A stretch of 64,000 nucleotides of DNA from PLanc-01 sp035342095 (GTDB lineage: Bacteria; Planctomycetota; Phycisphaerae; Sedimentisphaerales; Anaerobacaceae). The DNA lies in NCBI GenBank assembly GCA_035342095.1, contig DAOQWL010000024.1:3401-67400 (forward strand), written 5' to 3'. Both the position numbers and the translations under genes were made by a program. How positions within the stretch are numbered: position 1 is the first letter of the stretch; each line of letters starts with the position of its first letter. Shown piece after piece: positions 53,400-61,554 of the stretch. Under the pieces are notes generated by a model. It saw only the letters and a program-made list of their open reading frames with translations, was not told where the DNA came from and did not search any database.

Positions 53400-54494
53400 A
53401 TGCACAAGGCGTGGCTGTACAAGCGCAAAAACCGCGACGGATACCACGTGATGTGGTACGGCTCGGACGGTCGCTTGAGAAGCAAGCAGGCCCCGACCAA
53501 GGGTGTCGCGGAACGGTTCAAGCAGCGACTCAAACGGGAGATGAACAGCGATCTGTTCACCGATGCACAGAGCATCGGCTGGGACGAGGTTGTCGCGGAG
53601 TACCTCAAGCACATCAGGCTGGTACGCAGGGCCGGCGCGAACACCATCGAATCCTACGACGATGTCCTGAGCAACTTCCGCCGGCTCGTGGGTCCGATCC
53701 CCTCGATCCAGGTGCCGGACGCGGTGACGCGGTATGTCGCCGCCAGAACGGAGGATGGCGTGAGTGCGGCCACAGTCAACAAGGACCTTCGCACGCTACA
53801 GACGTTCATCCATTGGGCCGTGGAAGCCCAGTACATGAACGCCACAGTCATCAAGTGGCGCGCCCTCAGACAGAAGACAGTCACCAAAGCCAAACGGGCA
53901 ATCACCGTGCCGGAACTGGCTGCTCTGATTCAGGCGGCAACGGACCTCTACCGGGTCACATGGCGCATCCGAATCCTGTTGGCGGTCAGTACGGGCATGA
54001 GACGCAGAGACATCGAACGACTCTCCCTGGCGGACATCGACCTGCAGGCAGGGAATCTCCACGGGGTCAATCAGAAGGCCCACAAGGAGAGCTTTCACCC
54101 ACTCCACAGGGACGTGATTCCGGAATTGCGAGCGTACATGGCCGAGTTGCCACGTAGTCAGACACGCCTGTTCGCCGACAAATGGCACGACACCAAATGG
54201 GGCAGGATCAAGTGCCGAGCCGCCATTCAGGGGCTTCGGTATCACGACCTGCGAGTGTCATGCGCCAGCTTCATCTTGCAAGCAGGCTTCTCTACCAGTG
54301 TGGCTCAGAACATCCTCGAACACGGTACGCCGAACCTCACCCACGACATCTATACCGACGTGACTCCGGTCTACCGGAACGCGGTGAACGCCATCCCCCT
54401 GGGCAAGGCCCTCAGCACCCAGTCGGGTGAATCGTCTTCCGCTCCAGCCAATCATGAATATCCTTCAGCCAATAGCGAATCCCGGCGACCTTGA
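53400..54494 (+). CDS. Tyrosine recombinase / integrase
   Basis: 364 aa from ATG 53400, which follows GGAGG. N-terminal SAM-like DNA-binding region about 55-150. Catalytic set: Arg201 in STGMRRRDIE, His282 and Arg285 in YHDLRVSC, His308 in LEHGT, Tyr318 in DIYTDV. All key residues are present, so it is probably active. Beside a tRNA gene and opposed by a small HTH gene, it marks an integrative element or its remnant. No second attachment site is recognisable in the window. Confidence 0.9.
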   Translation: MHKAWLYKRKNRDGYHVMWYGSDGRLRSKQAPTKGVAERFKQRLKREMNSDLFTDAQSIGWDEVVAEYLKHIRLVRRAGANTIESYDDVLSNFRRLVGPIPSIQVPDAVTRYVAARTEDGVSAATVNKDLRTLQTFIHWAVEAQYMNATVIKWRALRQKTVTKAKRAITVPELAALIQAATDLYRVTWRIRILLAVSTGMRRRDIERLSLADIDLQAGNLHGVNQKAHKESFHPLHRDVIPELRAYMAELPRSQTRLFADKWHDTKWGRIKCRAAIQGLRYHDLRVSCASFILQAGFSTSVAQNILEHGTPNLTHDIYTDVTPVYRNAVNAIPLGKALSTQSGESSSAPANHEYPSANSESRRP

Positions 54495-54639
54495 TGTCGG
54501 GCGGCCCCTTCTTCCGGCACCGCCACGTCGCCAGGGCGTTGACGCTCGTGAGGAGCAGTTCCGCAGCCTGTTTGGGAGTGAGTAGCTCCATGGATGCCTT
54601 CTCGTCTGTCACTAGTCTTTTCTCCATCTTCTTTACCAT
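54412..54639 (-). CDS. Excisionase-like small HTH protein
   Basis: 75 aa from ATG 54639 with a GGGAG site. LLTPKQAAELLLTSVNALATWR is a MerR/AlpA-type helix-turn-helix followed by GIRYWLKDIHDWLER. This is the usual form of recombination directionality factors and of repressors beside integrases. It overlaps the integrase 3' end by 83 bases in convergent orientation, which would allow mutual interference. Confidence 0.8.
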   Translation of the reverse strand: MVKKMEKRLVTDEKASMELLTPKQAAELLLTSVNALATWRCRKKGPPDIKVAGIRYWLKDIHDWLERKTIHPTGC

Positions 54640-54677
54640 TTCTACTCCCTTATGCACTTGTCAAAGAGTCCGTTCAG

Positions 54678-54749
54678 TAGCGGGGGGCGGGATCGAACCG
54701 CCGACCTTCGGCTTATGACGCCGTCGCGCTGCCACTGCGCCACCCCGCA
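54678..54749 (-). tRNA. tRNA-Met (CAT)-like gene with two mismatches
   Basis: 72 bases folding as a class I tRNA: acceptor GCGGGG/CCCCGC, D stem GCGC/GCGC, anticodon loop GTCATAA, T arm GGCGG TTCGATC CCGCC, discriminator A, no encoded CCA. Pair 1:72 is T-T and 27:43 is A-A, unusual for an elongator. Initiator marks (three G-C pairs in the anticodon stem) are absent. It begins one base after the stop of the 510-aa gene on the same strand. It could be a true tRNA-Met/Ile2, a decaying copy, or part of a mobile unit. Confidence 0.7.
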
Positions 54750-54750
54750 A

Positions 54751-56283
54751 TCAGGCCCGACGGAACGCGAGCGGGAATCCCGTCGGGCGGCTATCAACAT
54801 CGCGGCCTTTGGCCGTCAAACGGTAGCGACGTGTGCCGGAGATCTTGCGAACCAAGCCGTGGGCACGCAAAAGCCGCAACAGACGTGTGACCCGTGCCCC
54901 AGCGCGATGGCGTTCTTCGCGGGTGCGGCAGGCTTGGGGATACAGATGCGCCACCACATCGCGATTGCGAAATCCCTGCAAGGTGTACTCGCCTCGACCG
55001 ACGACCTCCAGGAGTTCTTGATCGAGAACAGACCAAGGTTGTAGAGCACGCACCGGCCGGCGTTTCCAACGGGTGGGTCGACAGACCGAAGCCACCAACT
55101 GCTTGAGCGGGACTTCGCTATCCAGCGAGGCCAGGGCCTCCAGGTAGCGGTCGTTGACCCCCTGGCAGATCTCGGCCCGACGTTGGGTGTCGGCGACTCC
55201 TTTGCGCAGGTAACGCCACTGCTGGGGCCCCTCGGGATCGTTCTCTTTCGGGCGGTACGCTTTGAAGGAGTATGGATCGTTCATCGTGGTCTCGATCCGC
55301 AGGAGGTTGCCCTGCTTGTCGTACATCTTCACGGAATTGCCCTGGACACTGTGCTTAACCCGAACGCCTTCGGGCCGGCGGAGATAGGAACTGACGATCT
55401 CTCCCTTAAAGGGGCCACTGGGCTTTTTGCCCAGAAACCGCATCACATCCGGGCTCGCAAAGGTGGTCAGTGCCCCCTCGACGAAGGACGGATACACCCG
55501 AGCCAGAGCCTGCGGCGAGTCAAACATCACATCGGTAGCCCATTCGCTCTCCGTCATCGACCAGTAGTACTCCGTGCGGAAGCCTCTGAGGATGTCCTTC
55601 TGCAGGGGATGGACTTGCTCGGCAATCGATCGCAGGAAAGCAGGCCAGCGGAACCGTCGCAATTCCTCCATGAGTTTTTGACTGGCGGAGACATCTTCCA
55701 GCCAGCTAAAGCAGTTGTCCCGCTGCGTATAGCCCAGTCCTTGTTTGTCCATCTGTCGGGCCAGCCAAGAGCGGCCGTTGAAACAGACCTCGATGGTAAA
55801 GGGAAACCACGTCTGCAATCTCGCATGCATCAGGCCGAAGTCCTTGTGCCTCCAGTAGTGGTACAGATGGACGCACTTGCGCAGGGCCTTTTGCAGGGAG
55901 ATCGTTTTGCTCGCACGGTCCGACTGCACCTTGTAAGACTGACAGGGCTCGACGCAACTAAAGACGCACACGAGCCCTTCCTGGACCCGGTCCTGCTCGG
56001 CAATGGTCTGAGCCTGCTCGTACTTATCGACCGCCGAGGAAGACAGGTACAGCACCGGTCGGTCCAACCGCCGGGCCGCCTGCTCGGAGGCCTGTCGCAC
56101 CGCAAGACAGGTCCGCTCGACAAAGGCACCGAAGTCCTTCAACCACACGCCCACATGGGACAGGTAACTCATCATGCCTCCGACGTTGGCCAGAATCCGC
56201 TGCATCCCCCGCATCCGCACGCGATCCCAGCCACTGAGGACTCCCGTGACATCCTTGCGATACTTCTGTATAAAAGCCTCCAT
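54751..56283 (-). CDS. Unrecognised 510-aa protein with C-terminal winged helix
   Basis: 510 aa. I recall the N-terminus MEAFIQKYRKDVTGVLSGWD as belonging to a widespread uncharacterised family, sometimes labelled MarR-like from its end. Conserved-looking blocks: VFSCVEPCQSYKV, LYHYWRHKDFGLMHARLQTW, FNGRSWLARQMDKQG, YYWSMTESEWATDV and VKMYDKQGNLLRIETT. The YDK...LRIE pattern recalls replication-initiator proteins. The last 80 residues form a winged helix (RLLRLLRAHGLVRKI, RYRLTAKG). No signal peptide. AAAGGAG precedes the ATG inside a long hairpin. A mobile or replication-linked role is suggested but unproven. Confidence 0.7.
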   Translation of the reverse strand: MEAFIQKYRKDVTGVLSGWDRVRMRGMQRILANVGGMMSYLSHVGVWLKDFGAFVERTCLAVRQASEQAARRLDRPVLYLSSSAVDKYEQAQTIAEQDRVQEGLVCVFSCVEPCQSYKVQSDRASKTISLQKALRKCVHLYHYWRHKDFGLMHARLQTWFPFTIEVCFNGRSWLARQMDKQGLGYTQRDNCFSWLEDVSASQKLMEELRRFRWPAFLRSIAEQVHPLQKDILRGFRTEYYWSMTESEWATDVMFDSPQALARVYPSFVEGALTTFASPDVMRFLGKKPSGPFKGEIVSSYLRRPEGVRVKHSVQGNSVKMYDKQGNLLRIETTMNDPYSFKAYRPKENDPEGPQQWRYLRKGVADTQRRAEICQGVNDRYLEALASLDSEVPLKQLVASVCRPTRWKRRPVRALQPWSVLDQELLEVVGRGEYTLQGFRNRDVVAHLYPQACRTREERHRAGARVTRLLRLLRAHGLVRKISGTRRYRLTAKGRDVDSRPTGFPLAFRRA

Positions 56284-56347
56284 GGCGTTGCTCCTTTGGA
56301 ACGGTACGGTTCGGTAAAAGCGATACCGTACCCCAAAGCGCAACGCC
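56284..56347 (-). promoter_or_regulatory. Long hairpin covering the ribosome site of the 510-aa gene
   Basis: Three consecutive perfect arm pairs: 56284-56290/56341-56347 (7 bp), 56294-56299/56333-56338 (6 bp) and 56303-56310/56325-56332 (8 bp), 21 bp in all, with a 14-base loop. The AAAGGAG site (56297-56291) lies within it and the start codon touches its base. It could block translation, bind the gene's own product, or be the end of a mobile unit. Confidence 0.75.
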
Positions 56348-56822
56348 TTTCACCCTTTTGGTTGCGGCCGAGCGCAGCGAGGCCGCGCTGGGTCGCTTCG
56401 TGCCCTTCGTGGTGAAGAAGAACGGTGGGCGGAGCCCGCCCTACCGCTGTCGCCCATTCCACAGTTCCTTGTCCCGCCCTGTGGCCCTTCGCGTCCTTTG
56501 TGGCGGATCGGTTCGTCGCGTGTGAAGCGTCAAGCGTCGTGCGTGGTCCTCCGACCTTCTGACCTTCGCACCTTCCTTTAGCCCTCTGTGGCCTCTGTGT
56601 CTCCGCGGTGAATTACCTGTACTGAAGTAGGAATAGCACAATTCGTGCAACATTTGAAAAGGGAAAACGGGCTGCGCGTGAGATTTTTTTTATTGCAGGC
56701 CGGGACTGAAGTTGCGGCGGTTTTCGACGCCTGCCAAACGCAGATTTTTCGACAAATTCGTGCAACATCGGGCAATTATAGAGGCGCCTCTTTTTTTCGG
56801 CGCCTCCGAAAGGTTGTGCCTG
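56348..56822. repeat. Repeats and hairpin upstream of the HNH-AP2 gene
   Basis: No gene. TTCGTGCCCTTCGTGG units at about 56397-56412, AACGGTGGGCGGAGCCCGCC at 56421-56440 (cousin of 50943), a 14-base direct repeat AATTCGTGCAACAT at 56640-56653 and 56755-56768, and a hairpin GAGGCGCC/GGCGCCTC at 56781-56806 with a T-run in its loop. Confidence 0.6.
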
Positions 56823-57464
56823 ATGCGCGAGAAACAGGCCGTCGGACGGATCGACCGCAGGTTTCGCGGGATGCTGCCGATCTACATGGACGCGGCGGGC
56901 GAGTACTGTCGCATCCCGCTGACCCGTCGGATGTACGCGAAGGTCGATCCGGAAGACTACTGCTGGCTGTCGCAGTTCCGCTGGCATTACGTGCGGACGA
57001 GCCGGACGTTTTACGCGGTCCGGCCGAGCTACCACGCAGGCCGGTCGGGCAAGGTCTGGATGCACCGCGAGATCATGGGCACGCCCAAGGGACTCGTCTG
57101 CGACCACATCAACCACAATGGACTCGACAATCGCAAGGCCAACCTGCGGAACTGCACCGTTGCCCAGAACAATCTCAACCGGGTCCACTATCGCAACGGG
57201 CGATCGCGGTACAAGGGCGTCTGGTGGAGCAAGAACATGCAGATGTGGGGCGCGGAGATTCAGGCTCGTGGCCGGGCGGAGTTCCTGGGCTACTTCGTGC
57301 ACGAGGTGCAGGCGGCGCGGGCGTACGACGGAGCCGCCCGTCGGCTGCACCGGGACTTCGCCAGTCTGAACTTCCCCGAGGAGCAGGGGGGCGAGGCACA
57401 GGTGGCGGGCGGCTTCGGACGGACATGCGACGAGACTCGACGTGCGACCGCGGATGACGGATGA
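56823..57464 (+). CDS. HNH endonuclease with AP2 DNA-binding domain
   Basis: 213 aa. HNH region about 75-120: MHREIMG, CDHINHNGLDNRKANLR and CTVAQNNLN provide His81, Asp94-His95 and Asn109. AP2 domain about 127-185 (SRYKGVWWSKN, LGYFVHEVQAARAYDGAA). This pairing is typical of homing endonucleases of free-standing type. It probably cuts DNA lacking its own gene to spread by repair. No intron or intein is visible around it. The start is set at ATG 56823, just past the 56781-56806 hairpin. Confidence 0.88.
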   Translation: MREKQAVGRIDRRFRGMLPIYMDAAGEYCRIPLTRRMYAKVDPEDYCWLSQFRWHYVRTSRTFYAVRPSYHAGRSGKVWMHREIMGTPKGLVCDHINHNGLDNRKANLRNCTVAQNNLNRVHYRNGRSRYKGVWWSKNMQMWGAEIQARGRAEFLGYFVHEVQAARAYDGAARRLHRDFASLNFPEEQGGEAQVAGGFGRTCDETRRATADDG

Positions 57465-57498
57465 GTGTCCCGCAGGTCGTGCGCGGGGTTGTGTCTTC

Positions 57499-58602
57499 TC
57501 ATTCGATGTTGCCCGGCGCGTGGCGGTGGGCCAGCGCGCGGGCCATGTAGGCGTCGAGCAGCTCGATCTTGAATTCGGCGATCATCTCATCGACGCTTGT
57601 CTTGTCGTCCTCGCTGGCGATCAGTACGGACCCGAGGAATCCGGGATCAGTGATCTGGACCTTCGGTCCGTACTTGGCTTTCAGCTCCCGCAGGCGCGAC
57701 CAGTTGTAGTCCAGGTGCGCCAGGCGGCAATCGAGATTCACATCCGCGACGACGTAGTCGAAGTAGTTCGTGTTGGAGGCGACGACCTCGCCCAGCGGAT
57801 TGCGGATCTCGCACGGCAGACCTGCGATGGCCCCAACGAAATGGGCCCGGCAGGAGTACGCCCAGTAGGCCTGCATGAGCCCGCCGTGGTACATGGAGGA
57901 GAAGATGATGAGGTCGGGCTTGGCCTGGACGTACTTGAGCCGGAGTTCGTCGAAGTTCAGGTCGAAACAAATCGCGAACGCCACGCGGCCGAAGTCGCAG
58001 TCGAAGACCGGGGCGTCCCGCCCGCACAAAATGCCGCTCTCCGTGGTCTCCTCGATGACGACGTGATTCTTGTTGTAGACGCCGACGGTTTGGCCCTGCC
58101 GGTCGATGAGGGTGCTGGAGTTCCGCCAGGTCCCGTCGTCCATCTCTCGTGCGGCGGAATAGACGATGTAGCAGTGGTTCTCCGCCGCGACCTTGGCGAA
58201 GAAGTCCCGCACCTGGTTCTTGCGGACGCGGTAGTAGGCCCGACACTGGTCTCGCGACAGGCCGGCGGGACGGTCGCACGCCTCCGGGACCACGATCAGG
58301 TCGGGTCGGTCCGGCAGGACCTGCGAGAACTCCCGCTGCCAGTGGGCGATCATCCGTTCCACGATCTGCTGGGGGTCGGCCTTGGCATCGACCGACGCCG
58401 GACGCGGTCCCAGGGTCGCGATCTTCACGTGGCCTCGCTTCTTGGCGGGCGCCTGCTCCGACGATGCGCCCTCCCGGACCGTCGCAGGAGCAGGGGCGAT
58501 ATCGGCCGCTCGCGCGGGGATGTTGAGGCCGCCTGCCCACAGTAGAAGGGTCCCGGTCACAGTCAGCAACAGCGTGTAGGCTAGCAAGTTCGAGGTCTTC
58601 AT
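57499..58602 (-). CDS. Exported nitrilase-family carbon-nitrogen hydrolase
   Basis: 367 aa. Signal peptide at 1-33 (YTLLLTVTGTLLLWAGG, cleavage near ARA). The nitrilase triad is Glu107 (VVPEAC), Lys178 (YNKNHVV) and Cys212 (ICFDLNF), with a further Glu in IEETTES. It hydrolyses an amide or nitrile C-N bond outside the cytoplasm; substrate unknown. AAGGAG site before ATG 58602. It lies between two mobile-type genes but looks like a normal chromosomal gene in composition. Confidence 0.88.
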   Translation of the reverse strand: MKTSNLLAYTLLLTVTGTLLLWAGGLNIPARAADIAPAPATVREGASSEQAPAKKRGHVKIATLGPRPASVDAKADPQQIVERMIAHWQREFSQVLPDRPDLIVVPEACDRPAGLSRDQCRAYYRVRKNQVRDFFAKVAAENHCYIVYSAAREMDDGTWRNSSTLIDRQGQTVGVYNKNHVVIEETTESGILCGRDAPVFDCDFGRVAFAICFDLNFDELRLKYVQAKPDLIIFSSMYHGGLMQAYWAYSCRAHFVGAIAGLPCEIRNPLGEVVASNTNYFDYVVADVNLDCRLAHLDYNWSRLRELKAKYGPKVQITDPGFLGSVLIASEDDKTSVDEMIAEFKIELLDAYMARALAHRHAPGNIE

Positions 58603-58752
58603 AGCGATGCTCCTTCGTGCGAAGCGATTTGTCCTGGGCCAGCCAGGTGGCCTGTGACGAACAGACTGCCTTCGGATGGTAACGACTCCGCGGACGCCGT
58701 TCAAGCCACAACCCTGACGCCCACACGGGAGGCGATCAAGAGCACCGTCTTT

Positions 58753-58786
58753 TGTGATACAAGAACTCGCATGTGTGTGATACAAT
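58753..58786 (+). promoter_or_regulatory. Direct repeats and -10 box at the PaeR7I-type operon
   Basis: TGTGATACAA occurs at 58753-58762 and again at 58776-58785, 23 bp apart. The second copy contains TACAAT (58781-58786), a good -10 only 8 bases before the ATG at 58794, so the message may be leaderless. The repeats could be an operator. Confidence 0.45.
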
Positions 58787-58793
58787 CCCCACC

Positions 58794-59525
58794 ATGCAGG
58801 AGAACAAGACACTGAAGAATCTGGCCGTTCGCACACAGGATGCGGTGGGGCATTATTGGCGGACCCGGTCGGTACAGCGCCGCAAGCAGCAGCGTACGGG
58901 CAAGTCTGACCAGGGCGCACGTGGCGCCGTCACGGGCGGCGCCCAGATGGACGGTTTCATCCGCCTGTTCACTGATCTGATTTGTGATGTAGGGATCGCG
59001 CGGGAGTGCGTCTACTACGAGAGTGCAGTCGAACTTCCCGGCTTCTTTCGGCCGACGAAGGAATGGGACCTGCTCGTGGTGAAGAACGGGACGCTTGTCG
59101 CGGCAATCGAGGCCAAGTCGCAGGTGGGCCCTTCCTTCGGGAACAACTTCAACAACAGGACCGAGGAGGCACTGGGTAGTGCACTCGATCTGTGGACCGC
59201 CTACAGGGAGGGGGCCTACGTCACGAGTCCACAGCCCTTCCTGGGTTACTTCTTCATGCTCGAAGACAGTCCTGCGTCGAATCATCCCGTGCGCGTGAAG
59301 GAGCCCCATTTCAAGGTGTTCCCTGAGTTCGTGGGATCGTCCTACTCTCAACGGTATGAACTGTTCTGTCGGAAGCTCGTCCTCGAGAGGCACTACACGT
59401 CAGCCGCCTTCATTACGTCTCAGATGGCCGGCGGCGAGAAGGGCGAGTACACAACACCTGCCGACGACCTATCTATGGAGAGATTCGCCAGAACGCTCAT
59501 CGGGCATCTGGCTACAGTTGCATAG
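58794..59525 (+). CDS. PaeR7I/XhoI-family type II restriction endonuclease
   Basis: 243 aa, close to the family length. GAVTGGAQMDGFI, FFRPTKEWDLLVV and IEAKSQVGPSFGNNFNNR match PaeR7I almost word for word as I recall it. Catalytic PD-(D/E)XK residues are Asp92 and Glu106-x-Lys108. PaeR7I and XhoI cut within CTCGAG; the close match suggests the same site. The ATG at 58773 would add 7 residues; 58794 fits the family start better. The methyltransferase follows after one base. Confidence 0.93.
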   Translation: MQENKTLKNLAVRTQDAVGHYWRTRSVQRRKQQRTGKSDQGARGAVTGGAQMDGFIRLFTDLICDVGIARECVYYESAVELPGFFRPTKEWDLLVVKNGTLVAAIEAKSQVGPSFGNNFNNRTEEALGSALDLWTAYREGAYVTSPQPFLGYFFMLEDSPASNHPVRVKEPHFKVFPEFVGSSYSQRYELFCRKLVLERHYTSAAFITSQMAGGEKGEYTTPADDLSMERFARTLIGHLATVA

Positions 59526-59526
59526 C

Positions 59527-60438
59527 ATGAGTGGAACCACACACAGACTGATCAATGGCGATGCAAGGGACTTGTCCTTCCTCCCATCAGAGAGTGTTCA
59601 CCTGGTGGTCACATCCCCGCCGTACTGGAACCTGAAGCGGTACAACGAGCACGATGATCAACTCGGCCACATAGACGACTACGAGGCATTCCTGGATGAA
59701 CTCGAGAAGGTCTGGCGGCACGCATTCCGGGTCCTGACGCCGGGTGGGCGCCTCGTCTGTGTGGTTGGTGACGTCTGTGTATCACGACGACAGTTTGGCC
59801 GACACTTGGTCTTTCCACTCCATGCGGATATTTGCGTGCGATGTCGGAAGATCGGCTTCGACAATCTGAACCCGATTATCTGGCACAAGATTGCCAACGC
59901 CTCGTACGAGGTCTCCAACGGCTCCAAGTTCCTCGGCAAGCCTTACGAGCCAAATGCCATCATCAAGAACGACATCGAGTTCATTCTGATGCAGAGAAAG
60001 CCCGGCGGGTATCGCCAGCCTACCGAGGAGCAGCGTCGCGAGAGCCGGATCGACAAGAAGGTGTTCGACGAATGGTTCCAGCAAATATGGAACATCACAG
60101 GGGCATCCACACGCAGTCACCCCGCGCCGTTTCCGCTTGAGCTTGCGACCCGGCTCGTGTGCATGTTCTCCTTCACCGGCGACACGGTGCTCGATCCGTT
60201 CTGCGGCTCCGGCACAACCATGGTTGCGGCCCTCAAGAACGGGCGCAACAGCGTCGGCATCGAGATCGACAGGCAGTACTGCCGGATGGCGGCAAAGAGA
60301 CTGAAAGCGGAAAGCTCCGGCCTCTTCACGTCCGCCGAACTCGTCTTCGAACGAGCCGTCATCGAATCCTCGGGTCCAGCGATCTATGTCGATCCAGAAC
60401 TGTCTCGTCTTCGAGCCACGCGTCAACCATCTCCATAG
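59527..60438 (+). CDS. Beta-class DNA methyltransferase partnered with PaeR7I-type enzyme
   Basis: 303 aa. Catalytic motif IV TSPPYW at 29-34 precedes AdoMet motif I DPFCGSGTT at 223-231, the beta-class order. The pair to PaeR7I is an adenine-N6 methyltransferase of CTCGAG; SPPY can also mean N4-cytosine, so the base is inferred from the partner. Starts one base after the nuclease stop (TAG C ATG), so translation is coupled. Restriction gene first and methylase second is the order seen here. Confidence 0.92.
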   Translation: MSGTTHRLINGDARDLSFLPSESVHLVVTSPPYWNLKRYNEHDDQLGHIDDYEAFLDELEKVWRHAFRVLTPGGRLVCVVGDVCVSRRQFGRHLVFPLHADICVRCRKIGFDNLNPIIWHKIANASYEVSNGSKFLGKPYEPNAIIKNDIEFILMQRKPGGYRQPTEEQRRESRIDKKVFDEWFQQIWNITGASTRSHPAPFPLELATRLVCMFSFTGDTVLDPFCGSGTTMVAALKNGRNSVGIEIDRQYCRMAAKRLKAESSGLFTSAELVFERAVIESSGPAIYVDPELSRLRATRQPSP

Positions 60439-60526
60439 TCGTCGGTGGCACGGGCAGTCGAACCGGGTCTGACCATAGACATAAGGAGGATGTGACGCTG
60501 TCTCGCTCCCCAGGGTCGTATAACGG

Positions 60527-60567
60527 GGACATCGGTGCGTCGAGTGATCCTCAACGCACCGATGTCC
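60527..60567. terminator. 14-bp perfect hairpin between convergent genes
   Basis: GGACATCGGTGCGT (60527-60540) and its exact inverse (60554-60567) with a 13-base loop, followed by a short TTTTG. It sits between the methyltransferase and the opposing PEP-CTERM gene and probably ends both transcripts. Confidence 0.7.
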
Positions 60568-60623
60568 GAAGGGTGTTTTGTGTCAGGCAGTGGTCGAAAG
60601 AACGGTCTGAGTCGTTCTATCTG

Positions 60624-61328
60624 TCAAAGACCGACATCCGAACCCCTACGGCGACGCAGGTACCCGACCAGGCAGCTTCCCAGGCCGGCCAGGAGCAGTG
60701 CCCCAGGCGCCGGAATTGCGGGTCCGTTCAGGATGATTCCAACGTTGTCTATGCTAAACGACTCGTCGCCGGCACCTTGCCAACCGTCGCCGTCGGCCCA
60801 CCAGGAGATGGTCAAGGTGCTGGCACTGTGGGCGATGTCGTCAAAGGTCGAGTCCACGCCCATGTCGTAGGCAGCATCCGGCCAACCGGTGTTGGCAGCG
60901 AGGTAGACGCCCCAGACCAACTGGCCGTCGGCAGGGGCGACGTAGGACTGATCGCTGATATCCTGAAAATCGAAGGTCTCCTCGAAGATCTCGACGCCGT
61001 CAATGGCCACATTGAAGTAGTCGGGCGGCACAGTTCCGCCTGCACTTGTATTGCCGTCCCAACTGTCGATGGCCGCGAACAGGAAATTCAGATCGATGCT
61101 GCTGTGGCTGGGCAGACCGGTCAGCGTCAGCGTGACGGCGCCACCGCCGCTGGTCAGATAGTAATTGCCGAAGCCATAGGCGCTGTAGCCTTCGGTGGCA
61201 GCGACGCTCCCTGCGCCGCTGAACTCCGCGGGGAGGGTTCCCGTTTCGAAATCCCAGTTCAGAGCTGCGCTGGCACTGCCGGCCAGGAGCAACCCCACAA
61301 TTGCGACTGAGGCCAGTTTCTTCAACAT
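60624..61328 (-). CDS. PEP-CTERM exported protein
   Basis: 234 aa. Signal peptide at 1-21 (LASVAIVGLLLAGSASA). A beta-sandwich body follows (LNWDFETGTLP, FNVAIDGVEIFEETFDF, FSIDNVGIIL). The C-terminal sorting signal is IPAPGALLLAGLGSCLVGY followed by RRRRG, recognised by an exosortase encoded elsewhere. Probably a matrix or surface protein. GGAGG before the ATG. Confidence 0.85.
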   Translation of the reverse strand: MLKKLASVAIVGLLLAGSASAALNWDFETGTLPAEFSGAGSVAATEGYSAYGFGNYYLTSGGGAVTLTLTGLPSHSSIDLNFLFAAIDSWDGNTSAGGTVPPDYFNVAIDGVEIFEETFDFQDISDQSYVAPADGQLVWGVYLAANTGWPDAAYDMGVDSTFDDIAHSASTLTISWWADGDGWQGAGDESFSIDNVGIILNGPAIPAPGALLLAGLGSCLVGYLRRRRGSDVGL

Positions 61329-61430
61329 GGTCGTCCTCCTTCAGTAGAACATGCCCCTGAGAACTTCTTGTTGTGAAACGACTTTGGCTTGACAGAGTGC
61401 TATGGCAAACATGACGCGCTACAGAATCAT

Positions 61431-61459
61431 AGAATGGCGTCTTCAGAGCGTTTTGTCAA
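61431..61459 (-). promoter_or_regulatory. Weak promoter for the PEP-CTERM gene
   Basis: Minus-strand TTGACA (61459-61454) and CATTCT (61436-61431), 17-bp spacer. Confidence 0.4.
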
Positions 61460-61554
61460 GACTGAAAATCGAGAATGAAGGCGAGAAGGGCAAACCATTG
61501 GAGGTTTGTCCACGTCGGGCGTTCTGTTCTTTGGCGGTTCGGGAGATTGTGGGA

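Noticed and set aside
56823..57464. HNH-AP2 gene as part of a group I intron or intein
   Set aside because: Flanking DNA shows no split host gene and no intron core.
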